Assembly (NCBI GenBank): GCA_021827245.1
Contig: JAKAWN010000215.1
Location: 1-10,883, forward strand
Length of the DNA: 10,883 nt
Direction of reading: 5' to 3'
Source: Acidobacteriota bacterium
GTDB lineage: Bacteria > Acidobacteriota > Terriglobia > UBA7540
Part shown: positions 1 through 6,428 of the stretch, in pieces
Layout of the letters: every line of letters starts with the position of its first letter
Position numbering within the stretch: the first letter of the stretch is position 1
Made by a program: the position numbers and the translations under genes
The notes under the pieces: model-generated
Databases searched by the model: none
Told to the model about the DNA's origin: nothing
The model's input: the letters and a program-made list of their open reading frames with translations, nothing else

Positions 1-127
1 GGTCAACATGGCCGGACTGGCCGAAGGAAGGAATCAGCTTGCCGGTCTTGGCGTTCACGGCATAAAGGTTATGCCCCGCCACAAAAAAGATGCGCTGATC
101 GCTCCCGTCGCTCCAGTATGTCACGCC
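1..127. repeat. Exact 127-nt direct repeat, copy at left edge
   Basis: Positions 1-127 are identical, base for base, to 2220-2346. The first mismatch is at 128 (G) versus 2347 (C). Both copies code for the same propeller segment of the two quinoprotein paralogues on the minus strand. Homology continues rightwards beyond the exact block but is patchy, with a local length difference and many silent changes up to about 430. How far the identity extends to the left cannot be seen because the window begins here. Confidence 0.97.
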
Positions 128-517
128 GCGATTCCGCATTTTGCGCAAGGGTTGTTCTTTCGGTGGGCTGAAACTCCAGATGAGCTTGCCCGTAGCGGCG
201 TTGAGGGCAATCAGCCGAAGCTTGGGCGTTGTGGCATAAAGGACGCCGTGGACGATGATGGGGTTGCACTCCATTTCCGATTCTGCAAATGCATCACCGG
301 TATTGTATGTCCACGCCACTTTCAGCCGGCTGACGTTGCTCCGGTTGATCTGCTTCAGAGCGGAGTAATGAATATTGTCCGGGCCGCCGCCAGTTACCCG
401 CCACGTGGTATAAGGCTCAGCAGTGGCGGTTGGCTTTTTGGCGCACCCGGTAAGGAGACTAAAACAAATAAGAATAACGGCAGATTTCAATACGAAATCA
501 ACATGAATGTTTTCCAC
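1..517 (-). CDS. PQQ-dependent dehydrogenase lipoprotein, N-terminal part (cut by window edge)
   Basis: This reading frame stays open from a GTG at 517 to the window edge and gives 172 codons with no stop. The start is a GTG preceded by GGAGGG at 533-528, 10 nt away; no in-frame ATG fits near the N-terminus. The protein opens with a lipoprotein signal peptide: a hydrophobic stretch, then the lipobox LTGC with the lipidated cysteine at residue 25. It then follows the complete paralogue at 595-2808 closely, sharing INRSNVSRLKVAWTY, MECNPIIVHGV and the propeller repeat NAKTGKLIPSFG. This is the N-terminal blade region of membrane quinoprotein glucose/alcohol dehydrogenases, which oxidise sugars or alcohols in the periplasm with pyrroloquinoline quinone. 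It has a short linker (PPKEQPLRKM) where the paralogue has a longer acidic one. Whether it also carries the inserted cytochrome cannot be seen. It lies 77 nt after the paralogue on the same strand, so co-transcription is likely. Confidence 0.88.
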   Translation of the reverse strand, partial: MENIHVDFVLKSAVILICFSLLTGCAKKPTATAEPYTTWRVTGGGPDNIHYSALKQINRSNVSRLKVAWTYNTGDAFAESEMECNPIIVHGVLYATTPKLRLIALNAATGKLIWSFSPPKEQPLRKMRNRGVTYWSDGSDQRIFFVAGHNLYAVNAKTGKLIPSFGQSGHVD

Positions 518-594
518 TATAGGATATCCCTCCGACGAGTCGCAGCAGTTGGAAATGCACTGGCGTTCAGTGGTTCCACGCGCTTGCGCAAAAA

Positions 595-2808
595 TCACTG
601 CGGCAGGGCAAAGGCCACGTAGGCGCCGCCCGAGGGCGCCCCCCATTCGCCGCCGCCAGCGGCAATCACCACGTATTGCCGGCCATGGGCTTCATAGGTT
701 GCCGGAGTCGCGTTTCCGGCAGTGGGTAGCGTGGTTTCCCACAGCAGCTTTCCGGTGGCTTTGTCGTAGGCGCGGAACTTATGGTCGTAGTCGGTCGCGC
801 CGACAAAAAGAAGGCCCCCCGCTGTCACCACGGGTCCGCCAATGTTCAGACTGCCGGTGTTAGGAAGCCCTTTTTTGACAAGCTCCGGATATTGCCCGAA
901 AGGAATTCTCCAGACAAATTTACCGGTGTTCAGGTTGATGGCGTTCAGCGTCCCCCACGGCGGCTTGTTTGCCGGATAGCCATCCGGGTCCAGGAATTTG
1001 TTATAGCCGGTAATCCTATATTTCAGCCAGGGCCCCATTTCAGCTTGGTTCCATCCGGCTCTGGCCATCGTTTGCTTTCCCGTTGCCACATAGGTCGCGA
1101 TGGCCTGAATGGGCGCACGCCCAAGCTGTACGAACGCCGGCATGCGGCCGCCGCCTGTCCGGATGAAGTCCGCAATCTCTCGGTCGTTATATCTCCTGCC
1201 GATGTTCCTGAGCGAAGGGAACGCCGGCGGGCTGCCAGCCAGATCAGCCCTGTGGCAACTCGAGCAGTTGCTCATATAAAGCTGTTGGCCGTTCACGATG
1301 CCTTTCGGTCGGGGCCTCGGCACCAGGCGGAAAATCTTTGCCAGTTCATTGGAGTTGACGTAAAGAATCCCGGTAGTGGGATCGAAAGCGGGCCCCCCCC
1401 ATTCGCCGCCACCTGTTGTTCCCGGGAAGTAGACAGTGCCCTGCAGGCTGGGAGGGATAAACTGGCCTCCGTAGCGAAGCTTCCGCAGCCTCGCCAGCAC
1501 CGCCTTGTGCGCCGCCGGCGTCCGGTCCGTCACCGTCGCCGGCGTGAATGCCTGCCTCGCAAACGGCGCCGGCAACAGCGGAAACGGTTGCGTCGCCGCC
1601 GTCTTCTCGCCCTCCACATCCGACTTCGGAACCTTGCGGTATTCAATCGGAAACAGCGGCTTGCCCGTCTCCCGATTGAATAGAAACACATAACCGGATT
1701 TCGTGATCTGCGCCACCGCATCCACCCGGCCCCCCTCATGCTCCACCGTCACCAGCGCCGGCGCAGCCGGAAAATCACGGTCCCACAGATCGTGCTTGAC
1801 CCCCTGGAAATACCAGACCAGCTTGCCCGTCCCGGCGTTCAGCGCCAGTTCGCAATCGGCATAGAGGTCGTCGCCAATCCGGTCGGCGCCATAGAAATCG
1901 AAGGCCGCCGAGCCGGTGGGGACAAACACCAGCCCCCGCTTCACATCCACGCTCATGCCCGCCCAGTCGTTGGCTCCCCCAATATATTTCCAGGCCTGCT
2001 TCGGCCAGGTGTCGTAGCCGGGCTCGCCCGGGTGCGGAATGGTGTGAAAGATCCAGCGCATCTTGCCCGTGCGCACGTCGTAGGCGCGGATGTCGCCCGG
2101 AGGGCAGGGAAGGTCTTCGGGCAGGGCGCTACCCATGATGATGAGGTCTTTGTAAATCACACCGGGACTGGTGGCCGTCACCGAAAGCGTTGCCGGATCG
2201 CGCCCCAGCCCGTCGCGAAGGTCAACATGGCCGGACTGGCCGAAGGAAGGAATCAGCTTGCCGGTCTTGGCGTTCACGGCATAAAGGTTATGCCCCGCCA
2301 CAAAAAAGATGCGCTGATCGCTCCCGTCGCTCCAGTATGTCACGCCCCGATTGGGCGCGTGCGAATTTACACGCAAATGGGCTGCGCCGTTATCTTCTTC
2401 TTCAGGATTGAAGCTCCAGATCAATTTGCCCGTAGCGGCGTTGAGGGCAATCAGCCTAAGCTTGGGCGTTGTGGCATAGAGGACGCCGTGGACGATGATG
2501 GGATTGCATTCCATGTGCGACCCTTTATAGGCGTCGCCGGTGTCGTAGGTCCAGGCTACTTTCAGCCGGCTGACGTTGCTGCGGTTGATCTGGGTGAGAC
2601 TGGAATAATGGATGTCGTCCGGGGCGCCGCCAGCCACGTGCCAGGAAGCATATGGCCCAGTGGCTGAGCTCTGGCTCTGCCGCTTGGCGCACTGGGATAG
2701 AAAGATTACGCCAAGAACAACAGCCGCGATTTGAAATCCTCTCAAAGTCTTCGTATTATTAAAAATCTGACTCTTCAGCGTGTGGACGCGGCTATTCAAC
2801 TGGAACAT
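595..2808 (-). CDS. PQQ-dependent dehydrogenase with inserted cytochrome c segment
   Basis: A 737-residue quinoprotein of the membrane glucose dehydrogenase-like family. It is expected to oxidise a sugar or alcohol in the periplasm using pyrroloquinoline quinone. Residues 24-40 form a hydrophobic export segment ending in LSQC, so a lipoprotein is possible, but Q before the cysteine is not canonical. The beta-propeller runs from about residue 55 to the end, with repeats such as NAATGKLIWSF (123-133), NAGTGKLVWYF (324-334) and DKATGKLLWE (682-691), and the family hallmarks GGANDWAGMS (277-286) and VKHDLWDRDFPAAP (337-350). A class I cytochrome c segment sits inside the chain at about 505-580: heme motif C515-S-S-C518-H519 and likely distal ligand M556 in GGGRMPAF. 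Propeller sequence resumes after it, so the heme is an insertion rather than a tail. The ATG at 2808 is supported by AAGGAG at 2821-2816, 7 nt upstream. The stop is TGA. Substrate is unknown. It is transcribed divergently from the M16 protease and followed by its truncated paralogue. Confidence 0.93.
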   Translation of the reverse strand: MFQLNSRVHTLKSQIFNNTKTLRGFQIAAVVLGVIFLSQCAKRQSQSSATGPYASWHVAGGAPDDIHYSSLTQINRSNVSRLKVAWTYDTGDAYKGSHMECNPIIVHGVLYATTPKLRLIALNAATGKLIWSFNPEEEDNGAAHLRVNSHAPNRGVTYWSDGSDQRIFFVAGHNLYAVNAKTGKLIPSFGQSGHVDLRDGLGRDPATLSVTATSPGVIYKDLIIMGSALPEDLPCPPGDIRAYDVRTGKMRWIFHTIPHPGEPGYDTWPKQAWKYIGGANDWAGMSVDVKRGLVFVPTGSAAFDFYGADRIGDDLYADCELALNAGTGKLVWYFQGVKHDLWDRDFPAAPALVTVEHEGGRVDAVAQITKSGYVFLFNRETGKPLFPIEYRKVPKSDVEGEKTAATQPFPLLPAPFARQAFTPATVTDRTPAAHKAVLARLRKLRYGGQFIPPSLQGTVYFPGTTGGGEWGGPAFDPTTGILYVNSNELAKIFRLVPRPRPKGIVNGQQLYMSNCSSCHRADLAGSPPAFPSLRNIGRRYNDREIADFIRTGGGRMPAFVQLGRAPIQAIATYVATGKQTMARAGWNQAEMGPWLKYRITGYNKFLDPDGYPANKPPWGTLNAINLNTGKFVWRIPFGQYPELVKKGLPNTGSLNIGGPVVTAGGLLFVGATDYDHKFRAYDKATGKLLWETTLPTAGNATPATYEAHGRQYVVIAAGGGEWGAPSGGAYVAFALPQ
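2220..2346. repeat. Exact 127-nt direct repeat, internal copy
   Basis: This is the internal partner of the repeat at 1-127, lying inside the complete quinoprotein gene at about residues 155-196. The surrounding sequence (to about 2660) aligns with 128-430 at lower identity. The exact block may reflect recent conversion between the two tandem genes, or an assembly junction. Confidence 0.97.
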
Positions 2809-3113
2809 TTCAACGCTCCTTCGGCAGGGACCGATTCTTGCAGTATGGATAGCTTTTCCGCCAAGGCCCCCGGGGAATGCGGGGTTAATTTATCAAAGAT
2901 TCATGCCATGAAGGTAGGGTTTTTTGCCGGGCCGTTCCTCGTTCGATCCCAACACGGGGAGTTTAAATTCGCCGGAAGGACGCGGACGGTGACGGTGGCC
3001 CGCGTTAGTGCATCTAACAAAAAGAATGCGATTAGGAGCAATCCTCCGCGCACGGGGACCCAACCAAACTCATACGACACGGTGCAGACATCGGACTGAG
3101 GGACCGAAAGACA
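2809..3113. promoter_or_regulatory. Divergent intergenic region with 13-nt palindrome
   Basis: A 305-nt gap separates the divergent quinoprotein (minus) and M16 protease (plus) starts, so promoters for both should lie here. I see no convincing -35/-10 pair for either. The clearest element is the perfect inverted repeat TTCATGCCATGAA at 2900-2912, about 92 nt upstream of the quinoprotein start, in a locally AT-rich patch; it has the form of a small dimeric operator. A weaker one is GTTAG-TGCAT-CTAAC at 3004-3018. Ribosome binding sites close each side: AAGGAG (2821-2816, minus) and GAGGGA (3098-3103, plus). No ORF here has coding character. Confidence 0.4.
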
Positions 3114-5864
3114 ATGAAAGAAAATCGACCTGAAAGCTCTGGAGTTACAGGGAGTAAACTGCGCAAGAACCTGGGCGTCCGCTGGGGATGGGTGATGAGT
3201 GTTTCTGCCATTCTGGCGGCCACAATGTTGCCTGCCATGACGGTGGCAGCGGGGTCAGCGGTTGCAAACGCCGCGCAAAATCATGGCGTGTTGCGCGCGA
3301 CCTTGCCGAACGGCCTGCAGGTGGTGATTGTCCGCAACACGCTGGCGCCCGTGGTCACCACGGTGATGAATTACCGCGTGGGCTCGGACGAGGCGCCGGC
3401 AGGTTTTCCGGGCATGGCCCATGCCCAGGAGCACATGATGTTCCGGGGCAGCCCGGGGCTTTCCGCGAATCAACTCGCGGACATCGCCGCGGCCATGGGT
3501 GGCGAGTTCGATGCTGACACTCAGCAGACCGTGACGCAGTATTTCTTCACCGTACCGGTTTCCGATCTGGACGTGGCTCTCCATGTTGCCTCCATTCGCA
3601 TGAGGGGAGTTCTTGACACCGAAAAACTCTGGAGCCAGGAACGCGGCGCCATCGAGCAGGAAGTGGCGGCGGACATGTCCAATCCGGAATACGTCTTCTA
3701 CACCAAGCTGCTGGCGGCCATGTTTCGCGGTACGCCTTACGAGCATGACGCGCTTGGAACGCGCCCTTCTTTCAACAAGACGACCGGCGCAATGCTTCAC
3801 AAGTTTTATGACTCCTGGTACGCGCCCAACAACGCCATTCTGGTGATTGTGGGCGACGTCAATCCGCAGACCACGCTGGCCGAAGTCAAGACGCTGTTCG
3901 GCAGCATTCCATCAAAAAAGCTTCCTGCCAGGCCGGGCTACTCGTTTCAGCCCGTCAGCTCCGAGACGCTTAACCTGAAAACCGATCTGCCGTACGGCTT
4001 TTCGGTGATCTCCTTCCGCATGCCGGGCTCGAGCAGTCCGGACTTTGCCGCGGCGGAAGTGCTGGCGGACGTGCTCAGCAGCCAGCGGGGCAGCCTCTAC
4101 GCTCTGGTGCCGGAAGGCAAAGCGCTCTACGCCGGTTTTTCTCTGGACTCTTTGCCCCGCGCAAGCCTGGGTTACGCCATCGGTGCGTTCCCCAAGGGTG
4201 GCAACGGAGCCCAGTTGGTTGACGAAATGCGGAAGATTCTGGCGGAGGACATCAGGAACGGAGTGCCGCCCAGCCTGGTGGAGGCTTCCAAGCGTCATGA
4301 ACTCGCCAGTGCGGAATTTGAAAAGAATTCGGTTTCCGGCCTGGCGATGGCGTGGTCCAATGCCCTGGCGGTGGAAGGCCGGCGATCGCCCGAAGACGAC
4401 GTCCGCGCCATCCAGAAGGTTACCGTGGCGGACGTCAATCGCGTCGCCAAAGAATTCCTGGTGGAGAATAATGCCATCACTGCTGTCCTCACGCCGCAGG
4501 TATCAGGCAAGCCTATCTCCTCGAAAACGTTCGGCGGCAAGGAATCCTTCGCGCCCAAGCATCCCAAGCCGGTCAAACTGCCTGCCTGGGCCGAAGTCGC
4601 CCTCAAGCGGCTTTCCATCCCCAAGCTGACCATTAATCCCGTAGTCAGCACATTGCCCAACGGCATCAAGTTGATTGTCCAGCCGGAATCTGTCAGCAAC
4701 ACGGTCAGCATCTACGGACACATCAGAAACAACTCCGACCTGGAAACGCCGAAAGGGCAGGACGGTGTTTCAGATGAGCTGAGCCAGTTGTTTTCCTATG
4801 GGACCACAACGCTGAACCGCATTGCCTTCCAGAAGGCGCTCGATGCTATCGGCGCCGACGAATCTGCCGGCACCGATTTTTCACTCAATGTTCTTTCAAA
4901 CGATCTGGACCGCGGCGTCGAACTGCTGGCGCAGAATGAGCTGGAGCCGGCGCTGCCGGAAACGGCATTCAAGATTACTCAGCAGCAACTGGCCGCGACC
5001 GTGGCGGGGCAGTTGCATAGCCCCGACTATCTGACCAGCCGCGCGCTTCACGTCGCTCTGTTTCCAAAGCACGATCCGACACTGCGCGAGGCGACTCCGG
5101 AAACGGTCGACAACCTGACGCTCCAGGACGTCGAGGCGTACTACCACCGCGTCTTTCGGCCCGACCTGACCACCATCGTCGTGATTGGCAAAGTCACTCC
5201 GGCCCAGGCGAAAGCCGTGATCGAAAAGTATTTCGGAAGCTGGAAGGCTGACGGTCCCAAACCCCCTACCGTTCTCCCTGCGGTGCCTAATAATCCGCCA
5301 TCCACCACTGCGGTCCCGGACAAGAGCCGGGTGCAGGATAACGTGACACTGGCGGAAACGCTCAAGCTCACGCGCTACAGCCCGTATTTCTATCCGCTCG
5401 ATGTGGGTAACCACGTGCTCGGCGGAGGCTTTTATGCCACCCGCCTTTATAAGGACCTGCGCGAAAACGCCGGCCTCGTCTATTACGTTGGCTCGTATTT
5501 CAATTTTGGGAGAACACGGACCACCTACGAAGTCAGTTACGCCTGCGATCCTCCGAATGTCTCCAAAGCGCGCGCGATCATTGTTCGCGACCTGAAAGAG
5601 ATGCAAAACGAACCCGTTACGCCCGCCGAATTGCGCATGGCCAAGACCATGCTGCTGCGCGCAATTCCGCTCGATGAGTCGAGCGTGAGCAGAATTGCCG
5701 GCGGCCTGATCTATCGCTCCACCATGGGATTGCCGATGGACGACCCCACAATAGCCGCCCGGCACTATATGGAAATGACCGCGCCCGAGGTCCAGAAGGC
5801 TTTCGCAAAGTGGATTCGTCCCAATGACCTTGTTCAGGTCAGCGAAGGCCCCGCGCCACATTAG
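3114..5864 (+). CDS. Secreted M16 family zinc metalloprotease (two fused halves)
   Basis: A 916-residue member of the M16 (pitrilysin/insulinase) peptidases, which degrade peptides inside a clamshell chamber. Residues 1-47 look like a signal peptide: basic start (KLRKNLGVRWGW), hydrophobic 28-45, then an alanine-rich cleavage region, so it should work in the periplasm. The first M16 half starts at about 57 (LRATLPNGLQVVIV). It carries the inverted zinc motif H103-A-Q-E106-H107 and a third ligand, most likely E183 in IEQEVAADMSNP, 76 residues after H107, the family spacing. The second half starts near 505 (STLPNGIKLIVQ). It lacks HxxEH (GVSDELSQLF stands in its place) but keeps the R/Y motif RLYKDLRENAGLVYYVG (777-793), as expected for the inactive, substrate-holding half. 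Both halves are on one chain, whereas many bacterial M16B enzymes use two subunits. The ATG at 3114 has GAGGGA 10 nt upstream. A terminator follows the stop. The substrate is unknown. Confidence 0.94.
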   Translation: MKENRPESSGVTGSKLRKNLGVRWGWVMSVSAILAATMLPAMTVAAGSAVANAAQNHGVLRATLPNGLQVVIVRNTLAPVVTTVMNYRVGSDEAPAGFPGMAHAQEHMMFRGSPGLSANQLADIAAAMGGEFDADTQQTVTQYFFTVPVSDLDVALHVASIRMRGVLDTEKLWSQERGAIEQEVAADMSNPEYVFYTKLLAAMFRGTPYEHDALGTRPSFNKTTGAMLHKFYDSWYAPNNAILVIVGDVNPQTTLAEVKTLFGSIPSKKLPARPGYSFQPVSSETLNLKTDLPYGFSVISFRMPGSSSPDFAAAEVLADVLSSQRGSLYALVPEGKALYAGFSLDSLPRASLGYAIGAFPKGGNGAQLVDEMRKILAEDIRNGVPPSLVEASKRHELASAEFEKNSVSGLAMAWSNALAVEGRRSPEDDVRAIQKVTVADVNRVAKEFLVENNAITAVLTPQVSGKPISSKTFGGKESFAPKHPKPVKLPAWAEVALKRLSIPKLTINPVVSTLPNGIKLIVQPESVSNTVSIYGHIRNNSDLETPKGQDGVSDELSQLFSYGTTTLNRIAFQKALDAIGADESAGTDFSLNVLSNDLDRGVELLAQNELEPALPETAFKITQQQLAATVAGQLHSPDYLTSRALHVALFPKHDPTLREATPETVDNLTLQDVEAYYHRVFRPDLTTIVVIGKVTPAQAKAVIEKYFGSWKADGPKPPTVLPAVPNNPPSTTAVPDKSRVQDNVTLAETLKLTRYSPYFYPLDVGNHVLGGGFYATRLYKDLRENAGLVYYVGSYFNFGRTRTTYEVSYACDPPNVSKARAIIVRDLKEMQNEPVTPAELRMAKTMLLRAIPLDESSVSRIAGGLIYRSTMGLPMDDPTIAARHYMEMTAPEVQKAFAKWIRPNDLVQVSEGPAPH

Positions 5865-5884
5865 AAGTTGTTCTTTTCGCCTCA

Positions 5885-5903
5885 GTAGCGCAGAGTTTTG
5901 CGC
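5885..5903 (+). repeat. GTAG-headed palindrome 1
   Basis: GTAGCGCAGA at 5885-5894 is followed by a short hairpin, GCGCA (5888-5892) pairing with TGCGC (5899-5903). The same ten bases GTAGCGCAGA recur at 5934-5943 at the head of the next palindrome. A T-rich run follows at 5920-5926. It fits the form of a REP (repetitive extragenic palindrome) unit, but the stem is short. Confidence 0.5.
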
Positions 5904-5933
5904 GTAGCGAAATAGGGCTCTTTTTTGAAAATG

Positions 5934-5965
5934 GTAGCGCAGACCGCCGTCGCTGCGGTCTGCGG
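5934..5965 (+). repeat. GTAG-headed palindrome 2 (REP-like)
   Basis: GTAGCGCAGA (5934-5943) leads directly into the 9-bp stem of the terminator hairpin at 5939-5963. A GTAG tetranucleotide just 5' of a palindrome is the hallmark of REP elements recognised by RAYT transposases. It lies in the same orientation as the copy at 5885, 49 nt away. Confidence 0.55.
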
Positions 5966-5970
5966 TTTTT
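5939..5970 (+). terminator. Rho-independent terminator after the M16 protease gene
   Basis: A perfect 9-bp stem, GCAGACCGC (5939-5947) with GCGGTCTGC (5955-5963), encloses a 7-nt loop (CGTCGCT) and is followed by GG and five T residues (5966-5970). It begins 75 nt after the protease stop codon and is the right strand and position to end that transcript. The stem is also part of a GTAG-headed palindrome, so it may be a REP-like element used as a terminator. Confidence 0.85.
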
Positions 5971-6047
5971 ATCTCCCCGCCACATTACAGACAGCGCGTC
6001 ATACGTGAAAGAGTGACAGGGAATCGCCACGAGAATCACCCGGGTGA

Positions 6048-6134
6048 GGTAGCAGCGGCGGCGTCTTTCCCGTCGCGGGCTTTTGGGACAAAGATGCAAG
6101 AGCCCGCGACACGAAAACCAGTGTCGCGGCTACC
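6048..6134. repeat. REPIN-like composite palindrome, 87 nt
   Basis: The element is bounded by GGTAGC (6048-6053) and its inverse GCTACC (6129-6134). Inside are two strong, mutually exclusive hairpins: GTCGCGGGCT (6072-6081) with AGCCCGCGAC (6101-6110), a perfect 10-bp stem; and CGCGACAC (6105-6112) with GTGTCGCG (6121-6128), a perfect 8-bp stem with an 8-nt loop. Read on the minus strand it begins with GTAG immediately before the 8-bp hairpin. Two GTAG heads facing inwards is the arrangement of REP doublets (REPINs). There is no transposase gene in the window. Confidence 0.6.
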
Positions 6135-6190
6135 AATCTTCCTCCCCTGGCACGGGTAAAAAAATGAGGAAAGTCCTGAGCGGAAATGTC

Positions 6191-6219
6191 TTGACAAATG
6201 TCGGCTAGCATGGTAGTCT
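6191..6219 (+). promoter_or_regulatory. Sigma-70-type promoter within the long intergenic region
   Basis: A consensus -35 TTGACA lies at 6191-6196 with an exact 17-nt spacer to TAGTCT (6214-6219), a modest -10 preceded by TGG. A second AT-rich hexamer, TATACA, is at 6219-6224, at a less favourable 22 nt. AGGAGG occurs downstream at 6234-6239. What is transcribed is unclear: a small ORF starts at 6262, and the aquaporin gene starts 460 nt further on. Confidence 0.5.
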
Positions 6220-6261
6220 ATACACAGTCTCCCAGGAGGATGTGGGGACGACGGAGAAACG

Positions 6262-6351
6262 ATGGCCGGATTGGATGCAAACTTCGCTGGAAAAGCGCAC
6301 GAGCCGTTGCCGGAAAAACGGTACAAACCGTGCCACAGAGCCTCCGGGTAG
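6262..6351 (+). CDS. Candidate 29-residue small protein (uncertain)
   Basis: An ATG at 6262 opens a 29-codon frame ending at TAG 6349-6351. It has GGAG at 6253-6256, 5 nt upstream, and sits 43 nt beyond a TTGACA promoter. The peptide begins MAGLDANFAGKAHEPLPEKR and ends with a Cys-His pair; it is basic and hydrophilic with no membrane segment. I recognise no family. An overlapping 84-codon frame (6198-6452) begins inside the promoter and looks spurious. The short frame may equally be chance within a non-coding RNA or a decayed repeat. Confidence 0.2.
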   Translation: MAGLDANFAGKAHEPLPEKRYKPCHRASG

Positions 6352-6428
6352 TGAGACAAATGGGACAAAAAATATCTGTTTTTGCAAAACGAACCGGAGA
6401 AATGATTGAAAACAAAGGATCGGGGTCC

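Noticed and set aside
1738..2667. 309-codon plus-strand ORF opposite the quinoprotein gene, with a near copy at 8-622
   Set aside because: Both are antisense shadows of the duplicated quinoprotein coding strands. Their similarity follows from the paralogy, and the sense frames carry clear family motifs and the heme site.
4896..5861. 321-codon minus-strand ORF opposite the M16 gene
   Set aside because: It lies wholly antisense to a strongly supported protease half and shows no recognisable motif. Long antisense frames are common in GC-rich genes.
3114..5864. M16 protease as PqqF/PqqG for PQQ maturation
   Set aside because: It has an export signal, and no pqqA-like peptide or pqqB-E gene is visible. 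The neighbourhood alone is not enough.
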